DNA from: Vibrio chagasii
GTDB taxonomy: Bacteria; Pseudomonadota; Gammaproteobacteria; Enterobacterales; Vibrionaceae
DNA length: 64,000 nucleotides
Direction: 5' to 3'
NCBI GenBank assembly: GCA_041879415.1
Contig: CP090851.1
Location: 1,364,001-1,428,000 of the forward strand
Shown here: piece after piece, positions 15,121 through 24,507 of the stretch
Layout: each line of letters begins with the position of its first letter
How positions within the stretch are numbered: position 1 is the first letter of the stretch
Notes under the pieces: model-generated
Database searches by the model: none
What the model saw: the letters and a program-made list of their open reading frames with translations, nothing else
What the model was told of the DNA's origin: nothing
Translations under genes and position numbers: made by a program

Positions 15121-15621
15121 TTACAAGAATTTCTCGATAAGAATCTCATCAAAGTATTGCTCACCAATCTTGGCGTGTTTCTTTGCAATTCCGACAGTTT
15201 CAAAGCCTTGTTTGAGGTACGCCGCTAATGCGCGCTCGTTATCTGCTAGGACATAAGCAAAAAGCTTTTCGTAGCCTTTGGCTTTTGCGACTTCGAATGT
15301 ATGTTCAAATAAATGCTTTGCGACGCCTTGCCCACGGCTATTTGCGTCAACATAAGTCCCAATAATACCGACGTGGTCAAAGGCTTTGGTATATGAGGCA
15401 AACGGCTCTACGTTTTGAAAACCAAGCAGGTCACCAGTCGTTTCATTGACAGCAACACTGAATACACCTCGCTCTGGAAACGACTCAATAAATGCCTTTT
15501 CTTCTTCGACCGTAAACGTCTTATCCAAGATAGTGTAACGCGCTTCAGTGATAATTGGATTCAATACGTCAATTATGCCTTGAGCATCGCTTACCACGAC
15601 TTGTCTGACTGTTAAGTTCAT
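15121..15621 (-). CDS. GNAT family N-acetyltransferase
   Basis: A 166-residue GNAT protein. The acetyl-CoA loop is visible in VDANSRGQGVAKHLFEHTFE, followed by the conserved Asn-x-x-Ala helix DNERALAAYLKQGF. It resembles phosphinothricin/PAT-type acetyltransferases in its opening VRQVVVSDAQGIIDV. The substrate is unknown. ATG at 15619-15621 follows GAGAAAG; the open frame to 15735 would run into the neighbouring dehydrogenase gene and is not preferred. Confidence 0.88.
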   Translation of the reverse strand: MNLTVRQVVVSDAQGIIDVLNPIITEARYTILDKTFTVEEEKAFIESFPERGVFSVAVNETTGDLLGFQNVEPFASYTKAFDHVGIIGTYVDANSRGQGVAKHLFEHTFEVAKAKGYEKLFAYVLADNERALAAYLKQGFETVGIAKKHAKIGEQYFDEILIEKFL

Positions 15622-15658
15622 ACTTTCTCTACCTTTTTTGTATGGGCAGATTCTAGCT

Positions 15659-16603
15659 CTATATGCCAACTTTGTGATAGGACAGAATGTTATCAAAAGC
15701 GATATCAAAGTAGAGTTCGTAACTATTTTGTTCAACGTAGCCCAAATGCGGCGTTGCAGTCACATTTGGTAGAGATAACAGAGGTTCGTTATTCGGAGTC
15801 GCAGGTTCAATATCAAACACATCAATTGCTGCTCGTTTACTTGGTACCTTGGTGAGTTCATTAAATAACGCATTAGGCTCGACTAACTCCGCACGGCTGA
15901 TATTCACGAATAGTGAATCAGGTTTCATTACGCTCAGGTCATTAGCAGTAACACAGCCTTTAGTGACACTGTTTAAACGGAGGTGTAATGAGAGTACGTC
16001 AACACTCTCGAAAAATGCCTGCTTGGTTGCTGCCGCCTCGAACCCATCGGCTTGTGCTTGTTCTCGCGAATTTTGGCTACCCCACACCATAACATCCATC
16101 CCGAATGCTTTGGCATATTGCGCGATGCAGCGCCCAATTTTTCCATAGCCCCAAATGCCAAGCTTTAGGCCCCTTAGCGTTCTGCCTAAACCGAGTACAC
16201 CTGAATCTTGCCATTGGTTCTGTTTAAGGTTTGAAGCGTAAGTAGGAATGTGACGAGATGCCGCCATAATCAATGCCCAACAGAGCTCAGAGGGCGCGAC
16301 AGGTGAACCTCGCCCTTCTAGCACTTTAACACCGAAACGTTCACACAGCTGAGGATCTATGTGATTACTGACTTTTCCGGTTTGGCTGATCACTTTTAAG
16401 TTTGGCAGTTTAGATAGCAGCGACTCCGTAATTTCGGTACGCTCGCGGATCAGCACAAGCGCCTCAAAATCGTACAGCTTCAACGCTAGTTCATTTTCTG
16501 GATAGGTCTCGGTGAATACGGTTACGTCATGATCTTCCAACTTTCGGTAACACTCGAGACTTTTTACTGCATTTTGATAATCATCCAATATCGCAATTTT
16601 CAC
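15659..16603 (-). CDS. D-2-hydroxyacid dehydrogenase family protein
   Basis: A 314-residue NAD-dependent 2-hydroxyacid dehydrogenase. LGIWGYGKIGRCIA is the Rossmann GxGxxG, NISRAELVE carries the substrate-binding Arg, DVFDIEPA the catalytic Glu, and TPHLGYVE the catalytic His. The family interconverts 2-keto and D-2-hydroxy acids; SerA-like or phosphonate activity cannot be distinguished. It is followed 37 bp later by the GNAT gene in the same direction. Confidence 0.9.
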   Translation of the reverse strand: MKIAILDDYQNAVKSLECYRKLEDHDVTVFTETYPENELALKLYDFEALVLIRERTEITESLLSKLPNLKVISQTGKVSNHIDPQLCERFGVKVLEGRGSPVAPSELCWALIMAASRHIPTYASNLKQNQWQDSGVLGLGRTLRGLKLGIWGYGKIGRCIAQYAKAFGMDVMVWGSQNSREQAQADGFEAAATKQAFFESVDVLSLHLRLNSVTKGCVTANDLSVMKPDSLFVNISRAELVEPNALFNELTKVPSKRAAIDVFDIEPATPNNEPLLSLPNVTATPHLGYVEQNSYELYFDIAFDNILSYHKVGI

Positions 16604-16700
16604 TTCACACTCCTTGTTCTACTGCTTTGCTATTTTTGAGCGTTAAGTGCCACGGGTTAAGATTCATCTAACTTGTGACACTCTCTATAAATCAAACCAA

Positions 16701-17165
16701 TTATTGATGGACGACTTTGAAACGCTCAAGCACCAACATCATGTCTTCACTTGGCGTAATCTTTAGCTCTTCACACTCACGAGAGAAAAAGTTCCAGTGC
16801 GCTTCTCGCCACCATGCCAACGTTTTGTCCCCCTCGCCTTCAGCGGCAGCAAACTCAGCCGTCACTTGGTTATATGGGCACAATGACACCGAGGTAAGTT
16901 CAACAATACAGACAGGATCACCGTTCCAATCAGTGACCACCTGTAAATGTCCAACAACGGGTATGGTTTCGCCTTCATGGCTGTACCAATACTCCAAGCT
17001 GCACGAGGCTTGTTTTTCACCTTTCAGTATCAGCTGCGCACACAGGTTGGCATTGTATTCATCCGCACAGTAATAGTCGGCACTGAATGAGGTGTATTGT
17101 TTGGCAACCTCAGCCGGCAGTGTATTGAGATAGCTATCTAGATAAGCTTTGCTTCTTTCTTCCAT
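16701..17165 (-). CDS. ASCH domain protein
   Basis: A 154-residue ASCH-domain protein (related to the PUA fold, implicated in RNA binding). The sequence YTSFSADYYCADEYNANLCA followed by LILKGEKQASCSLEYWY is typical, with GxKxxT/S-like residues, and CIVELTSVSLCPYNQVTAEFA carries the later motif. ATG at 17163-17165 (MEERSKAYLD) is preferred because family members start near this point; the frame is open to 17228. The exact activity is unknown; ASCH members include small-molecule amidohydrolases such as YqfB. Confidence 0.83.
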   Translation of the reverse strand: MEERSKAYLDSYLNTLPAEVAKQYTSFSADYYCADEYNANLCAQLILKGEKQASCSLEYWYSHEGETIPVVGHLQVVTDWNGDPVCIVELTSVSLCPYNQVTAEFAAAEGEGDKTLAWWREAHWNFFSRECEELKITPSEDMMLVLERFKVVHQ

Positions 17166-17320
17166 GATGGGTCCATTTTCAATATTTGTTTCAGCCAGAA
17201 TCACAACATATTGAGCAACTGACTGCATTGCGCGTAACCTATCAAGGAGCGTAAACGGTGTAAACCAAGTAACGATGAAAGTGTGTTAAGAAAGCAGATT
17301 TAACGCAGGGTTGTTAGATC

Positions 17321-17365
17321 AAAAAAAGAGCTAAAAACACCTTCAGGCAGTGCTTTTAACTCTTT
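17321..17365 (-). terminator. Rho-independent terminator after glpQ
   Basis: AAAGAGTTAAAAGCAC pairs (14 of 16) with GTGTTTTTAGCTCTTT on the minus strand, followed by a run of T. It lies 24 bp after the glpQ stop codon. Confidence 0.75.
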
Positions 17366-17388
17366 GTAATTTATAGTCGATTAACCAA

Positions 17389-18444
17389 TTAACGGTTTAA
17401 AAAGTCTACAGCTTTGTCTGGGAAGTCGGTAAACACACCGTCGACTTTCACTTGGTTATAAAACACATCCAACATCCCATCGAAGTTATCAGCATAGCCT
17501 GGAATTCGGCCTGGATCAGCGCGGAATGTATATGGGTGAACATCTAAGCCAGCGTCTTTCGCTGACTTCATCAATGGCTTAATAATGATGTTGTCTTTGG
17601 TTGATGCATCGTCCACCAGCATAGGCTTCCAAGGACCAATACCGTCAGCATAAGTCGCGACTTTTGCCATGCCGCCCTTCTCGAACATCCAATCATAACT
17701 ATAAGGCGTCGCTACATCGCCTTTGTAAGTCATGGTTTCATTCCAGTCCGTGTAAGCCATTAGCTGAACAAGCTTAAGGTCCATTTCCATCGCAGGCATG
17801 AGTTCGTCGTTTATACGTTTTAGTTCGTTCGCATCGAAACACTGCAAGTAGACCTTATCGTCTTTAGATAGGTAACCATATTGATGCAAGGTAGCCAGTA
17901 CTGCTTTAGAGATGTCTTTGCCTTCATGACGGTGGAACCAAGGTGCTTTGATTTCTGGGTAGATACCAACGTCATAGCCAAGGGTCTTATTCAAGCCTTG
18001 GATCATTTCGATTTCTTCTGCAAACGTTGGTACTCGGAAATCAGACTGCCACATTGGGAAGCGTGTTGGGTAACCTGCGACTTTGTTCCCTTGCTCATCA
18101 AGCTTAAAGCCTTCTGTCACTCTTAATGATTTTATCTCAGCGAGTGTAAAATCTATCGCGTAGTAGCGCCCATCTTCACGCGCACGGTCAGGAAAGCGCT
18201 CTGCAACATCGGTAACGCGATCTAGATAATGATCGTGAAGTACGACGAGTTGGTCGTCTTTGGTCATCACAACATCTTGTTCGATGTAGTCCGGCTTCAT
18301 TGCGTACGCAAGAGCCTTAGCAGGCAGAGTGTGCTCAGGTAAGTAGCCCGATGCGCCTCGGTGAGCAATAACCAAAGGATCGGCAAAGGCGTTAGCCGAT
18401 AAGCTTAGAGCCAATAGAGTCAGGGACAGTGACGTTGTTTTCAT
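17389..18444 (-). CDS. glpQ: Periplasmic glycerophosphodiester phosphodiesterase
   Basis: A 351-residue GDPD enzyme that releases glycerol-3-phosphate from glycerophosphodiesters in the periplasm. A Sec signal peptide (MKTTSLSLTLLALSLSANAFA) precedes VIAHRGASGYLPEHT, the His28-Arg29 and Glu37 catalytic motif. DYIEQDVVMT supplies the metal ligands and VLHDHYLDR the second His. The length matches E. coli GlpQ (358). It follows glpT by 82 bp in the same direction. Together they give the classic uptake pair: GlpQ makes glycerol-3-phosphate and GlpT imports it. Confidence 0.95.
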   Translation of the reverse strand: MKTTSLSLTLLALSLSANAFADPLVIAHRGASGYLPEHTLPAKALAYAMKPDYIEQDVVMTKDDQLVVLHDHYLDRVTDVAERFPDRAREDGRYYAIDFTLAEIKSLRVTEGFKLDEQGNKVAGYPTRFPMWQSDFRVPTFAEEIEMIQGLNKTLGYDVGIYPEIKAPWFHRHEGKDISKAVLATLHQYGYLSKDDKVYLQCFDANELKRINDELMPAMEMDLKLVQLMAYTDWNETMTYKGDVATPYSYDWMFEKGGMAKVATYADGIGPWKPMLVDDASTKDNIIIKPLMKSAKDAGLDVHPYTFRADPGRIPGYADNFDGMLDVFYNQVKVDGVFTDFPDKAVDFLNR

Positions 18445-18526
18445 TGTTCTATTCCTTGATAAAATAGAGGCAGGTTATCCCTGCCTCGTTTAATTATTAG
18501 TATGATGATTTTGAGTTAAAGAATGA

Positions 18527-19897
18527 TTAAGCTATTGCCTCTTTCTCTCGCTCAAGGCTTTTCTCTTTATGGTGCTTACGCTCACCGACAAACGCGTACA
18601 GCAGACAGATGATTGAAGCAACACAAGCACCCACCAAGATAGTGAAACCACCATCCCATCCGTAATGGTCAACCATGAAGCCAAGTACTGCGTTTGCTGC
18701 AACTGCGCCACCTAAGTAACCAAATAGACCTGTTAGACCAGCAGCTGTACCCGCAGCTTTCTTAGGTGCAAGTTCAAGTGCGTATAGACCAATTAGCATT
18801 ACCGGACCGTAGATTAGGAAACCAATTGCAACCAATGCCATCATATCAATAGTTGGGTTACCTGCCGGGTTAAACCAGTAAACTAGAACCGCGATAGTCA
18901 CCAATACCATGAACAAGATACCAGCTGGAGCACGACGCCCCTTGAATAGCTTATCTGAGATCCAACCACACAATAGCGTGCCAGGGATACCTGCCCACTC
19001 ATACAAGAAGTAAGCCCAAGAAGATTTATCTACAGAGAAGTCTTTCGCTTCTTTTAGGTAAACAGGTGCCCAGTCCAGTACGCCATAACGAATTAGGTAA
19101 ACGAACGCGTTTGCAATTGCGATAGACCACAGCAGTTTGTTATTGAATACGTACTTAAAGAAGATCTCTTTCGCTGTCATCTCAGTTTCGTGAGATTTGT
19201 CGTAGTCATCTGGGTAGTCGTTTTTGTGCTCTTCAATTGGCGGTAGACCACAAGATTGAGGGGTGTCTCTTACTGTGAACCAAATAAAAATAGCAACGAG
19301 AGTGGCAAAAAATGCAGGAACATAAAAAGCGGTTCGCCAATCGTCGTTAAAAGCCCACAGACCCAATAAGAACATTGGACCAATCAATCCACCACCCACG
19401 TTGTGGGCAACGTTCCATACTGACACGATCTCGCCACGCTCTTTACGTGACCACCAGTGCACCATGGTTCGTCCACACGCTGGCCAGCCCATACCTTGGA
19501 ACCAACCGTTCAGGAATAGAAGAATAAACATTGCGGTGATGCTGCCGGTTGCCCAAGGCATGAAACCAAAGCAGAACATAACCAGTGCCGACATTAACAA
19601 GCCACCACTGAGGAAATAACGAGGGTTAGAACGGTCAGAAACGCTACCCATTAAGAATTTAGATAAACCGTAAGCAATAGATACGGCTGCTAATGCCACA
19701 CCCAGCTCACCACGGCTGAAACCCTGTTCAATCAAGTAAGGCATTGCCAAACTGAAGTTTTTACGGACTAGGTAGTAACCCGCGTAGCCAACAAAAATAC
19801 CGATGAACAGTTGCCATCGTAATCGTGTGTAAGTGCTATCGATCTTATCTGATGACAAACGATCGATATGCGCCATAGGTTTGAATATTCCAAACAT
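18527..19897 (-). CDS. glpT: Glycerol-3-phosphate:phosphate antiporter
   Basis: A 456-residue MFS transporter with twelve membrane helices, matching E. coli GlpT in length. The substrate-binding Arg45 in YYLVRKNFS is at the same position as in E. coli, and Arg270 in [10 protein letters not shown] corresponds to Arg269. The MFS loop motifs [13 protein letters not shown] and [15 protein letters not shown] are clear. It is first gene of a glpT-glpQ operon. The GlpR-like half-site at 19932-19941 lies just upstream. Confidence 0.96.
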   Translation of the reverse strand: MFGIFKPMAHIDRLSSDKIDSTYTRLRWQLFIGIFVGYAGYYLVRKNFSLAMPYLIEQGFSRGELGVALAAVSIAYGLSKFLMGSVSDRSNPRYFLSGGLLMSALVMFCFGFMPWATGSITAMFILLFLNGWFQGMGWPACGRTMVHWWSRKERGEIVSVWNVAHNVGGGLIGPMFLLGLWAFNDDWRTAFYVPAFFATLVAIFIWFTVRDTPQSCGLPPIEEHKNDYPDDYDKSHETEMTAKEIFFKYVFNNKLLWSIAIANAFVYLIRYGVLDWAPVYLKEAKDFSVDKSSWAYFLYEWAGIPGTLLCGWISDKLFKGRRAPAGILFMVLVTIAVLVYWFNPAGNPTIDMMALVAIGFLIYGPVMLIGLYALELAPKKAAGTAAGLTGLFGYLGGAVAANAVLGFMVDHYGWDGGFTILVGACVASIICLLYAFVGERKHHKEKSLEREKEAIA

Positions 19898-20468
19898 AGG
19901 AACCTCATGTTATTGGGCGAAGGAAGAATAAAATGCTCGAACGAAAAAATTAACGCTCATTCGAAAACAGGAGGGATTGTATGTGCTTCAGGAATAATTT
20001 CTGTGATGCATATAGCTATTAACAATAAATTTGTTTAAATACAGCAAATTAGTTTCATTTAATTAGATCATGCTTCATATTTTTGACCATTCGTTGATTA
20101 TTCAACCAATTGTAAATCGAGCAAGCACTAGCCAGCAGTGAGCAATCGAGCACTAAGCAAGCACACTACGTCGTATTATTGTCCTAGCTGCATATTAAAT
20201 ACTGCGTTTATGAGTTATTACCGCGAACAACCGATCGCAGCTTCCTACCCTCCACGTACAACTCATCCCCACCAACGTTCTTTTGCACACCCAAAACATA
20301 ACCAATCGTGATGTGACAACTATGATCCAGTTTATTTATTGAGCATTCATGTTTGCGTATCGTTCACTTCAAGCGATGTAGCAGATCAAGTAAGTCAAAG
20401 TTATTGGCGTTCGAGAAACACTTTCTGTGCATCAACTGTTTAGAACAAACCCAACGATAGGAAACATC
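19898..20468. other. 571-bp divergent intergenic region between glpT and a lipoprotein gene
   Basis: No ORF or RNA gene is supported. It holds a GlpR-like half-site near the glpT start and otherwise AT-rich promoter-like DNA. A CAGGAATAATTT stretch and a TGTGATGCATATAGCTA element near 20002 were considered as a CRP site, but one half does not fit. Confidence 0.5.
19932..19941 (+). promoter_or_regulatory. GlpR-like operator half-site upstream of glpT
   Basis: AATGCTCGAA fits the published GlpR recognition pattern WATGYTCGWW exactly. A second, weaker half (CTCATTCGAA) follows at about 19957-19966. GlpR in E. coli represses glp operons in the absence of glycerol-3-phosphate. No glpR gene is in the window. 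Confidence 0.4.
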
Positions 20469-21179
20469 ATGAACAAATCACTTATCGCGCTTGTCCTTAC
20501 TGCCGTTCTTGCGGGTTGCTCATCTGGCGGAACCTCAGACCCGGCTCAACCGCAATTCGATGGGGATCATGGCTATGAAAATATCGACCCAGGCTTTGGG
20601 GACAAAGATGTTGATGGCGGATACGAGAATCCTGAATCAGATCCAGGTTACGGTGCCGAAGCCCCGACCTTAAAAGATAAAATCGCTCAAGCCGACCTTG
20701 GTTTTATACACATCCCAGAGCTAGGCGATATCCCTTTCTTCAATAAAGGTAACGATGAAGCAAACATCAGTGCGGTGAAGGAACGAGACCATGATGGCGA
20801 AACGTTATACAGCATCTACGTTGGCGAGCGACGTGTCGGTGAAATATTAGTTCACGATGGTCATGTTAAAGTAACCGCAGGCGATAAAGAAATTAACGCG
20901 AGTAAGAAAAATTACCAAGACACTGAATACACATTTTGGACAGTTAGAGACACCAACGGTAACGTGATTGGAGACTTTAAACGTGTAGACGATGGTGTTT
21001 GGATTTTCCGTGAAGAAATAGAACGTCAAACATTTGTTGTTAAATATCATGATGGTAAGTGGAACTTTATCCCAGTTGCCGATATCAAGAACAAAGTTAA
21101 AGACAAACTGCCTACTCATGCTGAAGTGACAAAAGTACGTACCAAGATGCAGGTAAACAAACTACGCACTTTAAAATAG
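20469..21179 (+). CDS. Hypothetical lipoprotein with acidic Gly-Tyr repeats
   Basis: A 236-residue protein with a lipoprotein signal: MNKSLIALVLTAVLAGC, lipid-modified Cys17. Just after it is an acidic low-complexity stretch with repeated GYEN/PGFG/PGYG units. The rest is a soluble domain (EGETLYSIYVG-like beta strands, NVIGDFKRVDDGVW) that I do not recognise. ATG at 20469 follows AGGAA; the ORF is open to 20427. It is probably anchored in the outer membrane. It is single, divergent from glpT. Confidence 0.75.
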   Translation: MNKSLIALVLTAVLAGCSSGGTSDPAQPQFDGDHGYENIDPGFGDKDVDGGYENPESDPGYGAEAPTLKDKIAQADLGFIHIPELGDIPFFNKGNDEANISAVKERDHDGETLYSIYVGERRVGEILVHDGHVKVTAGDKEINASKKNYQDTEYTFWTVRDTNGNVIGDFKRVDDGVWIFREEIERQTFVVKYHDGKWNFIPVADIKNKVKDKLPTHAEVTKVRTKMQVNKLRTLK

Positions 21180-21216
21180 TCCACTTCAACTCCTCACAAT
21201 AATGACACCCCATTGT

Positions 21217-21247
21217 GCAGGCATTCTTTCAACTGGAGAGTGCCTGC
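21217..21247. other. Stem-loop after the lipoprotein gene
   Basis: GCAGGCA-TTCT...AGAG-TGCCTGC arms of about 11 pairs with one mismatch around a 9-base loop. There is no T-run on either side, so it is not a classic terminator. It may stabilise the 3' end of the lipoprotein mRNA. Confidence 0.5.
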
Positions 21248-21375
21248 TCAGAACAAGAACAACGGAAACAGATAACAAAAACAACTCAAGGACGATCCCG
21301 ACTAGGTTACTCATTTACTGGCGTTCCATATCACCGATATGCGCCTCTATTAAGTACACATAAGCGAGCGATCCA

Positions 21376-21876
21376 ATGACTATCAAAGCCCTTCCCCTTA
21401 CAGTTTTAGCTTCTCTTCTTTTGTTCTCTACATCTCATGTTAACGCTTTCGAACAGACTCAAGAAGAAACAGCCGTTACGTTTGGCCTATCAGCTGAAAG
21501 AGGCTGGAGAGATTGGTCTGCTTCTTATGTGAAATATCGTGGTCCGGGAACAGTTGGTTATGGTGTTGAGTTTACACGCTCGGCATATAACGAGGATGAC
21601 GGAGCTTACGAGTACAAACAACGCGACAACGAATATCAGTTCCATGCACCGATCGGTATTACCGACAACTTGTATATCACTCCCGGCTACGGAATAAAAC
21701 GAACACACACGGATATTACTTTTGAAGGACACGAGCTTTCTGATAGCGCAACAAAACAAGTGGGTGGCTTAGATGCAACCTATATTACGGACACCGGCTT
21801 CGTTGTGACCGCAGGTTTTGATAAGGCCGAAGGAGAAGATTTAGAATTTTCCATCGGTGCAGGTATTGCTTGGTAA
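21376..21876 (+). CDS. Small outer-membrane beta-barrel-like protein
   Basis: A 166-residue protein with a Sec signal peptide (to AFA-like site near residue 25, HVNAF) and a mature part of alternating strands: VTFGLSAERGWRDWSASYV, VGYGVEFTRSAY, NLYITPGYGIKRT and a terminal FSIGAGIAW ending in aromatic Trp. This resembles small autonomous barrels. No clear Pfam family by eye. ATG at 21376 was used. It is separate from the lipoprotein gene by 196 bp. Confidence 0.7.
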   Translation: MTIKALPLTVLASLLLFSTSHVNAFEQTQEETAVTFGLSAERGWRDWSASYVKYRGPGTVGYGVEFTRSAYNEDDGAYEYKQRDNEYQFHAPIGITDNLYITPGYGIKRTHTDITFEGHELSDSATKQVGGLDATYITDTGFVVTAGFDKAEGEDLEFSIGAGIAW

Positions 21877-21905
21877 ACATTGCCAATCCAAACGATCCAT
21901 ACAAA

Positions 21906-21931
21906 AAGGGCCTAGATTTCTCTAGACCCTT
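21906..21931. terminator. Bidirectional stem-loop terminator between convergent genes
   Basis: AAGGGCCTAGA and TCTAGACCCTT pair over 11 positions with one mismatch around a TTTC loop, between the convergent barrel gene and DUF3297 gene. Confidence 0.65.
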
Positions 21932-21973
21932 CTATAAACAGTATTCCGCAGCTGAGTCAGCTACAACAATCTA

Positions 21974-22234
21974 TTATTCTTCGATGTAGTAAGCTTCTAC
22001 AGTGCCTTTAAGAGTAATAAGCATTGGCTGACCGAAACGATCAAGTGCTTTAGGAGAAGGAATCTTCACCCAACCTTCGCTGATGCAGTATTCTTCAACA
22101 TCAGTACGCTCTTTACCATTTAGACGGATACCGATTGGGTATTCGAAACACTCAGCCACGTGGTGTGGGCTGCGTGGGTTGCCTGCAAGATGATCTGGTA
22201 AAGCTGGTCTTGAATTAGTATCGCTCATGTTCAT
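21974..22234 (-). CDS. DUF3297 family protein
   Basis: An 86-residue protein with the DUF3297 signature: PALPDHLAGNPRSPHHVAEC, NGKERTDVEEYCISEGWVKI and the terminal QPMLITLKGTVEAYY. The family is small, soluble and of unknown function. Translation can start at either of two ATGs, Met1 or Met3; the family usually begins MSDT, which is Met3 here. It is a monocistronic gene. Confidence 0.9.
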   Translation of the reverse strand: MNMSDTNSRPALPDHLAGNPRSPHHVAECFEYPIGIRLNGKERTDVEEYCISEGWVKIPSPKALDRFGQPMLITLKGTVEAYYIEE

Positions 22235-22421
22235 TACCTGTATGTACGTAAATAAAAAAAGTGCGTCATTCTAGTCAATATAGGCTTTGTGCTCAACAAC
22301 TGCCGTAATAAATCGTATTGATAGCTTTAATCAGCGCCTAGTTGTTTGATTTATTGGCGATATTTGCCCTGTTTCTTACAAAAAACTAAACACTTTTAAC
22401 ATCGTAAGCCGATACCTTCAC

Positions 22422-22889
22422 TCAAAAAGAAACGCACATCACATGATGGTCTGGGTCGGTATCAATATTGACGCTCGACCAACCGAGAGATAGGTACAAG
22501 GACGGTATATTGGTATAGGCGTAAAGCTGAGATGCAGAAACTTCCTCGGCTTTCGATTGGTAGAAGGCTGGCATCTGTTCAACCGCTCGCTTAATCAAAT
22601 CACTCGCAATGCCTTGGCCTCGCCATTTCTCATCAACATAAACAGCATTAATCCAAACAACATCCCTTACTTGATGAGGTTCTTGAAAGTGGGAATACGC
22701 TAAGCCACCAATGACAACATTGTCGCGAATGACCACGATCACTGGCGGTAGACGAGTATTGGTTGGGTCCGATTGTTCTGGATAGGCTGATCTAAACTCA
22801 AAGTCCGCCCATTCACTTTGAAAAAGGCGTTCAAGCTCTTGCCAATGTCGAGAGTGCTGGACACATTGTCTAAAAACGACTTTTTGCAT
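22422..22889 (-). CDS. GNAT family N-acetyltransferase
   Basis: A 155-residue acetyltransferase. VDEKWRGQGIASDLIKRAVE is the acetyl-CoA binding motif A, and LYAYTNIPSLYLSLGW matches motif B. The opening part, about residues 1-50, is less conserved. The substrate is unknown. It lies upstream of nothing in the same operon; the next gene in this direction is 187 bp away. Confidence 0.87.
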   Translation of the reverse strand: MQKVVFRQCVQHSRHWQELERLFQSEWADFEFRSAYPEQSDPTNTRLPPVIVVIRDNVVIGGLAYSHFQEPHQVRDVVWINAVYVDEKWRGQGIASDLIKRAVEQMPAFYQSKAEEVSASQLYAYTNIPSLYLSLGWSSVNIDTDPDHHVMCVSF

Positions 22890-22965
22890 TTAAACTTCCT
22901 TTTTAAATACGAACGATAGAAATGAGAACCAGTGAATTAAACAACTCACATAAAGCAGTGTTACG

Positions 22966-23103
22966 CTACTCTTCTTCCTCATAATGATCATAGTCTGCGT
23001 CTTGATTGATCTCTTCTCCACAACCTAAGCATTCCGCTTGTAAGTCCGTGGGCATCGCAATAATCAAACCACAATGTGGGCACAAATCGCCTTGTTGATA
23101 CAT
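22966..23103 (-). CDS. 45-aa zinc-ribbon microprotein with acidic tail
   Basis: A 45-residue ORF with CPHCG and CLGCG pairs (Cys8, 11, 25, 28), forming one zinc ribbon, followed by an acidic tail ending EEEE. ATG at 23101-23103 has GGGAAG four bases upstream, so translation is credible. It lies 26 bp downstream of the PcfJ-domain gene on the same strand, so the two probably share an mRNA. Confidence 0.78.
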   Translation of the reverse strand: MYQQGDLCPHCGLIIAMPTDLQAECLGCGEEINQDADYDHYEEEE

Positions 23104-23129
23104 ATAGCTTCCCTTCTACTTTACCCAGT

Positions 23130-24272
23130 CTACTTTAACCAATGTTGGTTAGGGTATGTTTGCTTGCTCTCTTCCAACCAATCGTGGATCACTTGACGAG
23201 CTGCCTCAGTCGGTGGCGCGTTTCTTTTTCCGCAGATTTGGTCAATCTCGAAAGGAAACGTTTTACTTGGAACACGACGTAAACCTATGGTTAAGCGCTG
23301 TGGTTTCATCATTCGAAACACCACATAGCGATCACTCATAATGCGATTATGATACACGCCGATACAGTGCTTTTGTTCAATGCCCTCTTTCTCAAGATCA
23401 AAGTAATCCGTAATTGGGTGAATGTTTTCATTCCCCAGCAAAGGGACCGGATACGGGATATCCATGTCCATTGGGCGACTGCCTTCTAAACGTCGCAATT
23501 GACGCTGCTCAGTCCAACGGTCGTGGAGTTGTTCGAACATTGCGAACGAGTTCTGACTGGTTATTGAACGTAAAGGATCATCAATTTCTAAATCCTGCCC
23601 CAACAATATCGCATCTTGGAACATCGCCATCTTTGACGGAGAATTGAGTCTACCTTCTTCAACCATTGCAATGCCCAATCGACTTCCGGTTAAAAATGGG
23701 TGTACCTGATCCAAACGCAGTGCCGTGTAGCCAACCTTCGAGTAGTGCTTAAACTTAAGAACACGTCTTTGCAGCGGCTCTAAAATTCGCACGATATGAT
23801 CGAGTTCATCACCAACGTTATAGTGCAACTCAAGCTTATCGATAAATTTTAACGTCGCTTTGCTACTGTCTAAACCAAGCTTAGCCAGGATCTTCTTTTG
23901 CCCTAAACGGCTTAGTTCCAGAGCCTTCTGGTTATCAACACTGTATTTCATGCAAATCAGCGCCAAAATCACTGGCCGTAATTCCAACCGTTGTGCCGCT
24001 TCATAGGTGTTCGCCGCCAACCATAGCATTTGGTACTGATACTCTGGAAAGTTGTCTGTGATTTCACGGTAACGTGCTGGCAGAGTTTCTAACCATCGCC
24101 CGTTAACATCAAATTGCTCTATCAGGTTAAGGCTTAACCCAATACCACCATCGAGTGGACGTCGTCCGTCTTCAAACACATGGAAGCCAACCAATTTTTG
24201 TGACCAATCACGAATCTCGATATCGTAATCAAAGCCAAGTGTTCGGGTGGGAATGGTGAGTAATGCTGTCAT
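23130..24272 (-). CDS. PcfJ-like domain protein
   Basis: A 380-residue protein. The C-terminal third has the PcfJ pattern EQKHCIGVYHNRIMSDRY, then RLTIGLRRVPSKTFPFEIDQ and ICGKRN. PcfJ domains were first noted on conjugative plasmids, but stand-alone chromosomal copies exist. The N-terminal two-thirds are helical and unrecognised. No conjugation genes are near. It is followed directly by a 45-aa zinc ribbon. Confidence 0.8.
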   Translation of the reverse strand: MTALLTIPTRTLGFDYDIEIRDWSQKLVGFHVFEDGRRPLDGGIGLSLNLIEQFDVNGRWLETLPARYREITDNFPEYQYQMLWLAANTYEAAQRLELRPVILALICMKYSVDNQKALELSRLGQKKILAKLGLDSSKATLKFIDKLELHYNVGDELDHIVRILEPLQRRVLKFKHYSKVGYTALRLDQVHPFLTGSRLGIAMVEEGRLNSPSKMAMFQDAILLGQDLEIDDPLRSITSQNSFAMFEQLHDRWTEQRQLRRLEGSRPMDMDIPYPVPLLGNENIHPITDYFDLEKEGIEQKHCIGVYHNRIMSDRYVVFRMMKPQRLTIGLRRVPSKTFPFEIDQICGKRNAPPTEAARQVIHDWLEESKQTYPNQHWLK

Positions 24273-24507
24273 TGATGCCTCTTAATTGGTGGCGCATTGA
24301 TCTTTCAAGCCTATATAACAGCATAAGCTAGCGCTTCATCCACTATATCAACCTTTTGTAAATTTCTTATCAATCAAAGCGCTATATACAAGATAGCCTT
24401 TATAAGATCTTTGAATGATGATTTTCCTTAATATGAGACCTCTTCGATATCATTTGCGCCAACAAAAACTATGCTTGTTACATAACCCACAACAAAAGGC
24501 TTAAATT

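Noticed and set aside
10735..16603. Searched for intI and attI beyond the array's right edge
   Set aside because: All ORFs here are recognisable non-integrase genes; no tyrosine recombinase boxes.
20001..20020. Possible CRP site TGTGATGCATATAGCTA upstream of glpT
   Set aside because: Only the TGTGA half matches; the other half differs in three of five positions.
21217..21247. Stem-loop as a rho-independent terminator
   Set aside because: No T-tract on either strand; kept only as a stem-loop.
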